In this document: positions 10,687 through 22,226 of the stretch, piece by piece
Layout: each line of letters starts with the position of its first letter
How positions within the stretch are numbered: position 1 is the stretch's first letter
Source of the DNA: Klebsormidium nitens
Lineage: Eukaryota; Streptophyta; Klebsormidiophyceae; Klebsormidiales; Klebsormidiaceae
Assembly: GCA_000708835.1 (NCBI GenBank)
Contig: DF237300.1
Coordinates: 32,245-96,244, forward strand
Length of the DNA stretch: 64,000 bases
Reading direction: 5' to 3'
Made by a program: the position numbers and the translations under genes
The notes under the pieces: model-generated
Seen by the model: the letters and a program-made list of their open reading frames with translations, nothing else
Told to the model about the DNA's origin: nothing
Database searches by the model: none

Positions 10687-13600
10687 CTAACGGCCACTTG
10701 TGCCTGCTGACCCGCTGCTGGGCGCATTGAGACACGTGCCCCCGGTTCCCGGTTTGGTGAACGGGGGGCTTGCCCCGTGGCACCGTGCCTCGCACTCGTT
10801 GCCGTACAGGGCCCCGGTTGAAGAACAGACCGGGGAATAGACAGCGATACAGATGCACTGGCCTGCAAGCGACATGCTTAGTAGGTTCAGAAAAAAAGGT
10901 CGACGTCCTTCTGCACGGCCCGGGATTCTCAAGACTTGACTAAACCCGGAAAACGTCTTTTGAGGAGGAGTCGAGCGACAAAACGGGGACGCACGATGAA
11001 CTGTCCGCCAATAGAGCAAGCTGAAAGGTAGATCCAAGTCATAATGCATGTTTGCCGACGAAGTGCGGTGGTTCAGCTGATTGCGGCCTTGGACCTTCGA
11101 AAGCAGAGCTATCGTGGAGTTCCTAAAGCTGTCAAAGTCGGAATCAACATCCGTTTCACGGTCCGTCAACTCCTTGACCGATATCCCTCTTCGTCCTCCA
11201 TCATTCAGGACTGAAGAATTGATTGCGCCTTGTTGAACCTTGTTGAACAGGATTATCAGAAAACGTCGACGAGAGTCAAGAAGATAACCACCAAGAAACA
11301 GCTCCAGAAACGCTCGTCAAGTTTAAACCAATCGCGGTTCTGATCTTACCGCAAGCTCCTGGGAAGTAGGACTTCTTGGCGCATTTGGCGAGGCATGCGT
11401 TCTTGTACGTCTTGCCGTCGGACCCGCACACCGGGTTCTGGTCGTTGGAGCAGCCGCACGAGCTCGTCTGGGCGCCTGCAAACCATTCCGGATTCGTCAC
11501 TTTACGGGAAACAGAAAGTGAGTTGAAACGGGCTTTCCGTAGCTCTGGCTTGCGTTTGTTCAAGACTTGCCGTTTGAACCCGCACACAGGGTTCTGTCGT
11601 TGGAGCAGCCGCACGAACTCGTCTGGGCGCCTGCAAACCATTCCGGATTGGTCACGACCTTGGAAAGAGAATTATTTACATACGGGCTTTCCGTATCTTT
11701 GGCGGAGCTTGCGATTCTTCATGACTTGCCGTTGGAATCGGCACACCGAATTTTGGCTCGTTGGAGCAGCCGCACGAGCTGGCCTGAGCGCCTGCAAACG
11801 ACTCCATATTCGTCCCGAGAGTGAATCTACAATCTCGTCGTTCTGGGCTCTTTGTCTGTTTAAGAGTATTGCATCGCTGTTCGCTGTGAAACGGCCTTCT
11901 GTAGGACAGTCGCTCTCGACCTTCCTAAAAAGACGGCCACAGAGAGAGAGACACTCCTCCGCCTTTACTGGACGAGTGACCAGGTTTTCTTGAGGCAGAA
12001 GTGAACATATCGTGCCCCAGGAATTGAGACGGCTCTGAGTAGCTAGGCGCCGTTGAGTAAATTGTTTTCCGATGGCAGACCTCGATTCCGTTCACACGAT
12101 GAGCTACGGCGCAGGAGCGGAACCGGAACAGCGAGTATGAGAGACACCCTTCACGATTTTGGTGAAGGGCGACAAGGAAAGACGCTGCAGCGAGTCTTAT
12201 ACGGATCACCATCCACGTTTCCCACTCAGTTCATAGTCAGCCATTGTTATCTTCCGCTGGCCACCTAGTCGCCACTTATTCGTGGCAAGAGGCAGTCCAG
12301 AAAAGCAAAGCGTCTATTTGCATTAGAAAAGGGTCTTCTGACCTGCCTCCCCTTGAACCACAGCACTTCGAACGATGACGTGCTTTTGACTATCCTAGAG
12401 TTTGACAGAGGTGTCAGAACGGAAGCAAACGAAGTGATGTCTGGAAAAGGGGAGTGCACGTGACGTCAGGCTCACCGCATTCCCCCTTCTTGTAAGGACC
12501 GCTGATGCCGTGGCATTGCGCGTCGCACGTGTTGATGTACGTCTTGTTGTCGGATCCGCACACTGGCACCCAGTCGGTTGGGCAGTTGCACGAACCTGGA
12601 GACACGTGGCAGAAAGTGACGTCAGAAGGGAACCAAACAATGTCTGTAAATCGCGGTAAATTTAGGGATGGAGTTTTATCAATGGAGCATAATCTACTTA
12701 CAGCATCCACCACAGTCGCAGGAAGCCACGATACTCGCTGAAATGGCGGATTAAGAACCTCTTCTCCAGAAAACGCAATGACATACCCTGAGTCCCTTCA
12801 AAGAAATTCTCGGCACCGAAAAGCGTTGAATGAGACGCTCGCAAGGCCTCAGAAGAGATCTGTCCCGCTGGGGAATCGGTTGGAAATCGAACCACAAAGC
12901 ATACGAATCCTAATGAAAGCGACCAACTAGATGTCTGTCTAAGGAGAAGAGTCTGTTTGCCCATAGCCGAAACGTCGAAAAAGTATACTGCTTTGCCTTT
13001 TTTTGTTCCCTCGGAAAGAGGAAATTGGATAAATCCTACGTGGAGAAACCTGCGAAGCGGCTTGTATCGGAGGTAAGTACGCTCGGCGAAGCGGAGCGAC
13101 GCTGAAGGCAAGGCCCCAGCAATGAGCTTCTTCCCTGAAAGATGAACCGCAATCCTGCCGAGTCGCTTTCAAAGTTAAGCTTTTTGGCGCTTGCAAAATC
13201 GACGAAGCGGAGCGACGCTGACTGCTCGCTGCACGGCCCCGGGAATGAGCTCCTTCCCCTGTCCTAGAAGATGAACCGCAATTCTACTAGGTTGCTTTTT
13301 CCATTCAAGGCCTTTAGCCCCTACACATTCGGCGAAGAAGGAGAGACAACTAGTTGCTCACCGCAGGGCCCCGGGAAATAGCTCGCCCCCTTGCACTTGG
13401 CCATGCACGCGTTCTGGTACGTCACACCGTCCTGCCCGCACACCTGGTACGTCGAGTTATCGCACCCGCAGCCGGCGGGGGTGGCTGGCGCGGGGGCCGG
13501 AGCGGGCGCACGCGCGGGGCCTTGAGCTGCAGAATTCCGTACTTTTCTTTTTCACTCTTTGTCTTTTAGATTCGTTCCTGGTTGAAGGCACGGGTATTTC

Positions 13601-16600
13601 GGCCCTGATCTTGGCATACTGGCAGCCCGCGGGGTGGATCGGGGCGGGGGCTGGCGCAGGCGCGCGCGCGCGGCCTTGAACTGCAAAATTGACGTCTTTT
13701 TTCTATGTTGTTTCCAGACTTTTGTCTTCAATATCGTTCTGTCTGAAGGGTATGTTGGCATACTGGCAGCCGGCGGGGCCTTGACCTGCAGGAATATCGT
13801 TTGGATTTATTCATGTCCGATAGGTAGGGATCTTCTCGTAGACGGCGAGAGTGTTTTGCCCACATTTGGCTGTTCGGAGTGGCCGGCGGGCGGGGGCGGC
13901 CGCTTGACCTGCAAAAGTATCGCGCTTCCTGGTCTTTCTTTGCCTTTGTTATTTTCTCTTCGTTTTGAAAGCTCGAGTGTGTTTGTCCTCGTTTGGACCA
14001 CTGGTAGCCGACGGGGGTGGCCGGGCGGGGCGCGAGGGCGGGCGCTTCACTCGCAGCAGGGTTGCCTTTCTTCTTGTTGATCGTTGTCTTCTCGGCGACG
14101 TCAACGATTGCATTGTGTCTTCGACGCGTTCTGAGCCCAAGGTCACGGTTCGAATAGCAGTTCGACAGCTTTCCGCTCAGAAGATGAGTTCTTGCTCCAT
14201 CCCGTTTCCTGATGATAAGAGTGCAGTATCCAATTTTCCCAAAAGCCGGAAAAGCAAATTTCCTTACCGGTAGGCAAGCAGACACCTCGTCTCCCAGCGT
14301 CAGGATTTGAGAGGGGCGTCGTAACCGGGGTCAGGTGGCAGGTGTAACCCGCAGGGCAGTCGATTGGCTTGATGTTACCCCCCTGGCGGCAGGTCGGGGG
14401 AGTGGTCGGGGAAGAGGCGTTGCAGTCGACCTTGTGGCCCTTCACGAACCAGTCCGCGTTGCAACCGCCGCAATAGTTGGCTTGACACGTGGCGGCGGGG
14501 AAGGCAGGGCACTGTATTCAAGAAAAGGGACGGAATTTTGAATCTTGACTTGTTCTGTACCTCGTGCAAGGTCGGGTCAACGGACGAGCAAGGGAGAGGT
14601 TTGTAAGGTATTCGAGTATCTGCAAATTAGCCTTTGTTGGATCGCCCGAGATAACCAGAGTGCGTCGAAATCTTTATTGCTTCACTGCAAAAGACTGACA
14701 ATATCGTCAAGATCGGACTCAATGAAGATGTATCATCCTCCCAGCATTGACAGCAGTCGGCCTTAAGAAGTGCCAGTGGTAGAAAAGCCGTCATGAGGCA
14801 TCCCACGAAAAGCCCCAGATCTCATTCAAGCTGACCGTAGGTATCTTTGCTTTCCTGGCGCAATTGTCAGGTGTGGCGCACCTTATTGACCTGGCATGGG
14901 TCGGCAAAGCAGCGCACAAGAGGCGTTGTCGTGCAGACGAGGCTGGAAAACAAAAAGAAGGGGACGTCAACGACGTACCTTATGAACCTGGCATGGGTCC
15001 GCAAAGCAGTCCGCAACAGGTGTTTTTGTGCAGACAACGCTGAAAAACAACAGAGAGGGGCCGTCAACGGTCTTTCAACGTGACCATGCAGCGCTTCTGC
15101 GGAACCACCACAGTGAGCCCCTATAACGACGTTTCCTTTCAATTGCAGAGGTGCTTTGTGCGCTGCCTAACCCCCTCTCGTCTTACAAATTACAATTGCG
15201 TCTATTAATACGGGGCTCGTAAGCTCAACCTCACCCCCGGAGGTCCGGAGGTCTAGAGCTCTGAGTTTTCTGATAATCGTGAAAGGACACATGACATCGA
15301 ATGTGAAGAAAGAAGGACACGAAAGCACTCTTCTCGTTATCGAAGTGCATTGTAGACGAGATTAAAGATTCAGTGTAGCGTCTACGTTTAGACTGGACAC
15401 AGAAACTTTGCAAGCAAACCTTGCTGAGACGCTGTTGTTGCTATCAAAAACTAAGCAGATTGGCGATCGGAAAGACCAAGAAAGCCTTTCCTTTCTCAAG
15501 GTAATTCATGGCTTACATTGTGTTCCATACCTTGATACCAAACCACAGACTGGACACGTGAAAGGGAGTCATCATCAGATCTGTCAACGAAAAGCAGTTG
15601 TCAGGCCTCGGACTCACGTGGCGTTTGAGCCCTTCCTCTGGTTGCCCTGACACGTGCAAGTATTGCAGCCATCGCCTGAGGGGAAGCTCGCTCCGACTAC
15701 GTAATAGGTGGCCGTCGGGAGATGGTTGCACATCAGGGATGGAGCAAACTTGTGGCATGTGCCGTTATGCGCAATGCCTTGGTCTGGGTCGCCGACGCTC
15801 TTGATGGCACAGCTAAGGGAAAGAAATGCACCAGGAAATAGAAGTGTCACACCTGGTGTGTTTACAGGAGCTCAGCATTCATTCTGCACAGCTTCTGCTT
15901 CGATATGCTACTCTGCTTAGAGATCACAACTGCAAATTCGGATACAGAAACTTGAGCAACTTTACCCTGAACAAAATGACCATTCACATACAGCACCTTG
16001 ATAGCAATCCTCACAGAGGCTGTGTGGTCCTGGAAGGGCTTGAATGAGAGGAAGGGCAGGCGACAGATACTCACACAGTGCCAGGCTTTCTGCACGCAAC
16101 TGCTTCTTCAGTTCCAACTGAACAGAAGCCCGGGGGCAGGCTGGCTGTGGCGGCAGATGCTGCACAAGAGAAGAGTTTGCTGCCATTCAGAGCCGTTCTT
16201 AACCACAGCTAGCTCGATTGAACACAATCAGATCGCCGCTGCTCTGACAGGCCAACTTGATTCGCTGTACAGACAGTGAGACGCTTCAATCAATCGCAAA
16301 TGATTCTGTACTAGCGAAATGGCCTGCGAACCAGCCGCAGAATATGGAACGAGAATGGGGATGCTCACAGAGAGGACTTTACGAGAAAAGCGGTACTTTA
16401 ATCAACCGGTCCCAAAATATTGATATTGCTGACCCAAAAGCCCTCCACCTAGCTTACTAGCAAAGGTCTAATAATCTGTTCGCCAAATCAACAAAGCATG
16501 ATAATTGTTCATCACTATTGGCTTGATGGTAATCGTTTAGTCCCATCGCAAGCATCAACTGTATCACATTTACTTGAGAATGCATAGCCTCCTCTCCTCC

Positions 16601-16900
16601 ATCGCTTTGTCTGTCCTGCCTTATGTCGTTGAAGGTAGCAACCAAGCAAGCATGCTGCCGATTGTCTAGAGCTGTCTACGTGAGGTCAATGCTGCCAAAT
16701 GTGAATTACGCTCTGCTAAGCTGGCTCCACATTTTGGTGAAGGGAGCGCCGTGAACCTCCGTCTTGACAAGGGCAAGTGTTGAGTAGGAGGCCCATGAAC
16801 GAATACTATTTAGCGAAGGAGATAAAGATGCAAACTTACCAAGAGCAAAGGTCCCACACAAGACCAAGAAAGCAGCAAGAGAAGCAAGGTGCCGCGCCAT
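10687..16900 (-). CDS. Secreted multi-Kazal serine protease inhibitor-like protein
   Basis: Ten-exon model (5' to 3'): 16840-16900, 16075-16159, 15618-15812, one of 14979-15039 or 14882-14942, 14268-14511, 13362-13526, 12702-12737, 12476-12595, 11350-11475, 10687-10862. Phases agree at every junction; 422 residues. Residues 1-21 are a signal peptide (MARHLASLAAFLVLCGTFALG). Then come a Cys-rich N-terminal module with a VWC/pacifastin-like stretch (GDGCNTCTC), a CFADPCQV segment, a CxANYCGGC module, an Ala/Pro linker and four Kazal domains at the C-terminus (cores PVCGSDGKTYKNAC, PVCGSDNKTYINTC, VCGQDGVTYQNAC and a divergent PVCSSTGALYGNEC). Most Kazal exons are phase 1-1 and so can be shuffled freely. 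Expected to be extracellular and to block serine proteases; targets are unknown. Gene divergent from GT17. Confidence 0.85.
11566..11800 (-). repeat. Two decayed copies of the Kazal-3 exon 5' edge
   Basis: The acceptor and first 60 or so bases of exon 11350-11475 recur at about 11566-11640 and 11720-11800, roughly 155-160 bp apart, with the intervening intron spacer ('cgggctttccgta') also repeated. The nearer copy has a one-base deletion in the Cys-rich core and the farther one has more substitutions. Both retain the 'ttgcag' acceptor (seen on + as ctgcaaa). Confidence 0.8.
12702..12737 (-). other. 36-nt microexon of the Kazal gene
   Basis: Flanked by an acceptor ending tttcag and a strong GTAAGT donor, phase 1 to phase 1. 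Its 12 codons plus the flanking partial codons read ASIVASCDCGGCC, joining to SCNCPTDWVPVCG of the next Kazal domain. It adds four or five cysteines between Kazal 1 and Kazal 2 and can be skipped without changing frame. Confidence 0.65.
13083..13262 (-). repeat. Two decayed copies of the Kazal-1 exon 3' edge
   Basis: The 3' end and donor of exon 13362-13526 (on +, gctcaccgcagggccccggg) recurs at 13224-13245 and 13101-13120, with shared flanks ('cggcgaag' and 'agatgaaccgcaat'), giving a three-unit array of about 125-132 bp including the true exon edge. The donor GT is destroyed in both copies. Confidence 0.75.
13619..14056 (-). repeat. Four decayed copies of the Kazal-1 exon 5' edge
   Basis: The acceptor and Ala/Pro-coding start of exon 13362-13526 (on +, from 'cagccggcgggggtgg' to 'ccttgagctgcag') is echoed at about 13619-13686, 13760-13790, 13876-13914 and 13998-14056. 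Each ends in a degraded 'cttga(a/c)ctgca' acceptor signature. Copies farther from the exon are shorter or more changed. Confidence 0.7.
14882..15039 (-). other. Pair of mutually exclusive 61-nt exons in the Kazal gene
   Basis: Two adjacent exons, 14979-15039 (4a) and 14882-14942 (4b), lie 97 bp apart. Each has its own polypyrimidine tract and cag acceptor, and its own GT donor (GTACGT and GTGCGC). They encode VVCTKTPVADCFADPCQVHK and LVCTTTPLVRCFADPCQVNK, differing at 6 of 20 residues with every Cys kept. By my count 49 of 61 nucleotides match. Each starts with one nucleotide that completes the previous codon and ends at phase 0. Either one fits between 15618-15812 and 14268-14511, but both together would shift the frame. 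Confidence 0.75.
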
Positions 16901-18216
16901 TGTCGTTGTATCGACTCAAGCACGGTTAGAACCCGCGACAGATTTCTGCCTCTAGTTGTGTAGCCTGGGAGCTGCTCTTTTCAACGCTTGCTTTGCACAG
17001 CTGATGAATGTGTCAGTCGTAGGATGCGCGGACAGCTCGCTTGGCTCGCAGACAGAGGCCTCTGTGGAGCACCAATCATGCAGAGATTTTGACGTCCTTC
17101 CTTTTATCCACTATCTGTGAGTATGAGGTGGATAATCACTACAGTAGTTCATGTATACCTAGTTGTGTTGATCAACTCTACGATCTCGTTCCTCTATCCT
17201 AGGTCTGGGGATCTCCGACCTCGAACTCACGTCACTTCGTATCCAACACCACCTAGGACCGGCTTGCATTTGTTGCTTATATGAACGGTGAGCGTCATTG
17301 GCATATGCTGGACCTAAACCAAACCTAAACCAAAGTTATACAACTTACAATTTGGGCCACGCGAACCCGTACCCACCGTAATTCCCCCAGCTAATCCCAC
17401 CCGTCTCCATGGCTGCATACGTAGCAGCTAGCTGCATGGCTTAAAGTTTCATGAAATGAAGTACCTAGGTAGATGGTTTCGTACTTCCGCATCCACCAGA
17501 AAGCCTGTGCATTGTTTCACTGATGACACTGATGACAGTACAAACAGTTCGAGCTACCTATCTTGTATTACTACCTCAAGCCCAAGTCCAACAGAAATGC
17601 CTCCGCTGCGCGCGCGCGGTCGATGTGAGCCTGACTCGGAGACCGTCCATTGCGCGGATCGCGATTCGCGAGGGCCAAGCAGGTTTTATGCACGTGCGTT
17701 ATCAGTCAATCATTGAATCATGCGCGTTTCGCGGGGCCGGTGGACTGGCCGGATTCCAGAAGCATGTACCGGGGAACCGAGTCTGTAGCGTATCTTGTAC
17801 CGTACTGCGGCAGAGTGCTTTACGAAGGTACCGGTACTCACGACCAGTCGGGCCTGCAGTGGGCCCTGCAATGTGCATGCGCGATCGGACGCCACAAACG
17901 CGTACGTCGCGGCTGCGGCCAGCCTCTGACATCAGCAGCCACAAAGCGCAACGCTTAGATAGCAATCCGAGCAGTGTCTCAGGTTGACATCACTGCGGGA
18001 TCACGAGGATTAGTATAGAGTAGCTCTATGAATGGAAGAGGCCCTTGCCAGGGTAGCTCCCTGCATGTTTCTCACAGTCCCTCGAGCTCAGATCAATGAC
18101 TAGAGAATGACTAGTCCTTTTGAAATGCTGGACTATCGGTGTCAGCTCTAGTAGTTCTTCATTGCGGGGCAGCTCAGTTACTGACAACACTTTCCTCCTT
18201 TGAACGCTGGGCACCG
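16901..18216. other. Divergent intergenic region (Kazal and GT17 promoters)
   Basis: About 1.3 kb between the start codons of two divergent genes, so both promoters probably lie here. The tandem string 'aaacctaaaccaa' occurs near 17315-17335. Overlapping open frames at 17456-17987 have no family resemblance. No specific regulatory site is claimed. Confidence 0.45.
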
Positions 18217-21200
18217 ATGATGAAGCTCGTGCGGCTGGCCGTTCGGACCAAGCCCGTCTTTCTTGTGCTAAGTTTGATAGCATTCGGGGGGCTGACAGTC
18301 TTCCAAGGTGGTTGTTGGCTCTTGATCAAGAACCTCATAGTGCAGTCAAGTCCACAAACAGCGGACGTCCCTTTCTCCGAAACTGACTTCTTGAACATGA
18401 AATACTTTCTCCAAGACAAGATAGGAGCAATAGACCTAGAGGACACAGTCAGAACAGATTCAGAGAGGAGGCGGATTGTGTGGGATAGATTCCACACAGA
18501 CCTGTGGAGACTGGAGACTGAGTTCTTGAGGGCGCGCCTGAAGTCACTCAATGCTGACTTGGTAAGCATTCCTGAAGATGCGGAGGGGAGACAGGGACCC
18601 CCTGTGTGCACCAGAAACGACAGCAGCTGGTTGAGGGGCCACACAACCGCAGGGGAGGGCCGGCGAAAAGAGAGGCGCAAGATCTATGACGTGTTTCTGT
18701 GAGTAACTGCAGCTTTTGCTCTTGACACCATATTCATCCTTTTAAACGAACACTGATAACGAAGACATACACTGTATCAATGGTGAGCGATATTAGGGTG
18801 GTGTATACATGTGAGATGTGATAAGAGCTGATTGATGGCATGATCAATCGGTGCCACATTCTCAGCAGGTGGAGAGTTAATGCACAGCTGAGTTGGCAAA
18901 GTCAGGCGCAATATTGACAAACTTCTTTGCTCTCGTGGCTTAGCTCTGGGAGGCCCAGGTTGTTTGTCATTATTCAGTTGTTTGCGTGCTGTATGCGCCT
19001 TTGGTGGCATCAGAAAGCTGGATTGGAATCCTGATACGACAGATCTGGCCCCTGCTTGTCAGAAAGCAAATTTGTTTTGAACCCTACTTAGTGGAGCAAG
19101 ATTGCACCGATTACTTCTTAGGTCAAAGACTGGGGTGCTGAGGGCTTGACGCGATTCTAGGAAAATATAAACAGTAAGTCCTATGCTTGGAAAGTCATTG
19201 AATGGTGGTGCCCGATGGAATCATTTTTCTCAGCACCACTGATCAGGGCATTATTTCAGTTTGGTGGTGTGCAAACATATAGCCTCTAGTTGTGGATGGA
19301 TTTTGAACGATGCGAGAGAAGCCAACGGCGAAACAAGGCTTGGGTTGAACCGTGATTGGAAGTAGGTTCTGACGGGAAGCGAAGCTTTAGTGTGTCTGCT
19401 GACATTATTCCAACCACCACCGCGCCGTGACGCTAACCAAAGTTATGGGAAGCTCGTGTAAGAGTGTGCTTCAAAAAGCAAACGTACGAACGACCTTGTC
19501 AGATGCAAAGTGATTAAACGAAGAGGTCATCTTGAAGAGGTTGCACCAGTTTATGTCTGAGAGGAGGAACCATAGGACGCTGAGTGCCGTGATGGAACTA
19601 AAACATCAAAGACTTTGGATCTTGATGCTATTCGGTCTGCTTAATATGCACAACCCAAGGGCCTAGACATCGGGCTCTTGTTGTCTCCTTTGAAAGTTCT
19701 GTCAGTTGGACAACCATGCAAAGCCCTTCTGAACAAGGAACCACCCGGGCGAGAAGTACAACGCTATCCAGGTTTGGAAGTTGCAGTGGCTTGAAAGGGT
19801 TTGGAGGTTGCAGTGGCTGCAAACACATCTGTTCACTTCCCGAATGAGCTGTTGATGATTGACATCAACCAGACTGAGGTGGGACAATTGTAGCACCTCT
19901 CCGTGCTAATGTTCTGCACTGCGGAAATCTGGTGATTTGAGTTTTGATGACTTTCTTTCAAGCTCCAAATACATTACACTGAGCCAACCACCAGAGGTTT
20001 CGGTGACAGCCCTACTATCAACCTTGCCCAATTCAAGTTCCGGACACTTTTCTGGACTAAGATTTTCGACATGAGCTGTTCTGTATAAGCCTCTCCGAAC
20101 CTCCATTCGGTTCATTTGGCTCAACGAACTAGCATAAGTTGTGCACAATGCTCACACCAACGACTGCTCTGTCGGAACCTCTTGATATCCTCAAGATATG
20201 GCATCCATTTTTGAAACCGGGGTTCTTTCCAGGTCCTTTGACGAGTTCAAGCTGGCATCAGCCTGGACAAGCTTGCATAAACCAACCTTCTTATGCTCCT
20301 CGCTTTCGGTTCATTGGAACATCTGCCTACAATCTCTGACTTTTCCGAATCTGCAGATTTTTGGACGAGCGCCCCCTGATTGACATCCGGCTAAACCTGC
20401 TAGCAGACGTGGTCGACACATTTGTCATCATGCAGTGTCCCATCACATTTATGAACCACAGCAAGCCGATGCCAGACCCGACCACGTTCGAGGAGCTCGC
20501 GCACGTCAAGCACAAGATCAAGCGGCTGTACTGCGACCTCGAAAACTATCCGTTCCAGGTAAGGGATGCGTTGTGGTTTTCATTTTACCGGACAGTAAAA
20601 GTCGTGACGCTGCAAACAAGGAAAAGGGTGTATCTGCACAAGCGCTCGAGTTCTGTGAATGGTGACTGACCGCCCTCTATCCCTTACCTGCCACTCATCT
20701 CTGCCGTTTCGCCCATAAAACTCAAGAAAGATAAGAGTAAGCCAAGATAATAGTAAGCTCCGACTAACACTAAAAACCCTAACCCAAAAAGACACCCGCT
20801 CCGCGCCCGTACCCACCCTAACCACCAAACAACCCTACCCTTCCCAGTGCGGTTACTTTATTATTATCTCGGCTTACTATTCTTTTTCTTGAGTTTGATG
20901 TTTCGCCCCCTCCCAGCCGCTAGAGACGATCTCTCCTTTGCCACTTACTTCTTCCTTTCCCCCCCCTCCCGTCTCCCCAGGAACCCAGCCCCTGGAAACG
21001 AGAAGAGCACATGCGGTACACTGCCATCAAGCTCGTAACCGAGTTCGTTAACCCGGAAGATATCGTCATGTTGGGCGACTTGGATGAACTGGTCGACGGA
21101 GGCGCCGTTGACCACTTGACCCACGAGCCCGACTCCGCCTTTCCGGTCACCCTCTACGTTCCGCTCTACCGCTCGAGCTTCGGGTGCATCGACCGGAACT

Positions 21201-22226
21201 TCAACGGGGAGCCAAAGCTGTGGCCGGGGACAGTCGGTAAGCACGTGGTTAGAATTTCGGTCTGCGAATCGATTCCAAAAACAGGGTCATGCTTTTCATC
21301 CGGAATGATCAGTCGTTGACATCACTTTCCCAACGCATGAGCCCCAAACTCTTCACCTCTCATCTCCTCTTCAAAATTGCAAGGATAATAATTGTCTCGT
21401 CAGCTGCCTTTGGGGCAGATTTGCGCAGGCACAGACGCGTTTGGGTTGTTTCTTCGACGAGGTCCAAATTGTTGGGGTGCTGAGCGCGAAGACTTTTTGA
21501 TGTTCTTACAAGGGCAGAGAGAGAAGTTTCGCAATCGGTGCTGTTTGGGACATCAGGCCTGTCTGTGTCACGACAGAGGAGACTACGGACGCTGACATAG
21601 ACACCCCCTGACAAATAACAAAAGCAACCGTATTGAAGGATTCAAGATTTGTGAGGTCTTCGAGATTGCCTGTCACGGCGCCAACTGGATCGACGAAGAT
21701 GTTGGATGACTAGGTCAGTCAGTCCCAACAGCTATCTAGCCGTCAAGTTCCAATAATATTCTGATTATAATTATCGAGTCTCGTTTGATCCGGCATCATG
21801 ACGACACGCAACCAAAATCTCCAACAGCCTTAGTCCGTCCGCCCCGCTCGTTGTCTGATCCCGTTCCGGAAACCTAGTTCCTCTCCTCTGCTTGCAGCCA
21901 CGATCGGACGGCTGTTGAAGGAGAAGGCCCCGGGGCATCGGGACGGCAACGAGATGCGGGACGTGCTCCGCGACCAAAATGTGAATCGGCTCTGGTGCGC
22001 GGGGTGGCACTGTAGCTCGTGTATGCACGAACCCGAGATCAAGACAAAGCTGTCGGAGTATTCACACGCGGCGGAAGTGGACGATAACCACAAGATAGCG
22101 GCGGTGTTAAGGGACGTCCGGGACACGTGTCTCTTCGGGTTTTACGAGAGGAAGCGAACGCTCGAGGGGCTGCCAACATACGTGGTAGAGAATGCCGAGA
22201 AGTTTAGGTATTTGATGCCAAAGTAA
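18217..22226 (+). CDS. GT17-family N-acetylglucosaminyltransferase-like protein
   Basis: Glycosyltransferase family 17 (MGAT3-like) transfers GlcNAc to the beta-mannose of N-glycan cores in animals. The acceptor in algae and plants is unproven. Four exons: 18217-18698, 20357-20558, 20981-21236, 21898-22226; phases 2, 0, 1; 422 residues. Type II topology: short basic N-terminus, one membrane segment (about residues 11-33), stem, then catalytic domain. Family signatures are YDVFLFLDERPLIDIRLNLL, DVVDTFVIM, then PWKREEHMRYTAI and the metal/nucleotide-binding loop GDLDELVDGG (DLDE about 261-264). LWCAGWHCSSC comes near the end, where GT17 proteins have a conserved GWH(C/L)S. The start at 18217 (ATGATG) places the membrane segment near the N-terminus; an earlier non-ATG frame extension was not used. 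Acts in the Golgi by inference. Intron 2 carries a short transposon. Confidence 0.9.
20715..20899 (+). mobile_element. Mutator-type MITE with 9-bp target duplication
   Basis: A 185-bp element bounded by a perfect 9-bp direct repeat, GTTTCGCCC, at 20706-20714 and 20900-20908. Its ends are imperfect inverted repeats of about 40 bp (left ATAAAACTCAAGAAAGATAA; the right end read in reverse starts ATCAAACTCAAGAAAAAGAA; both continue with agtaagcc(a/g)agataat). No coding capacity. Long inverted repeats and 9-bp target duplications are the hallmark of Mutator (MULE) non-autonomous elements. It sits in intron 2 of the GT17 gene. A second, diverged copy lies at 50231. Confidence 0.85.

Noticed and set aside
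13728..14285. 185-codon minus-strand frame
   Set aside because: It runs through the intronic array of decayed Kazal exon edges and has no family features.
14882..15039. Use of both 61-nt exons in one Kazal transcript
   Set aside because: The first ends at phase 0 and the second needs a two-base carry-over, so joint inclusion would shift the frame before the conserved CPAFPAATC segment.
18139..18216. Upstream extension of the GT17 first exon from 18139
   Set aside because: The ATG pair at 18217 puts the membrane anchor near the N-terminus as in type II enzymes; the extension adds residues with no family match.
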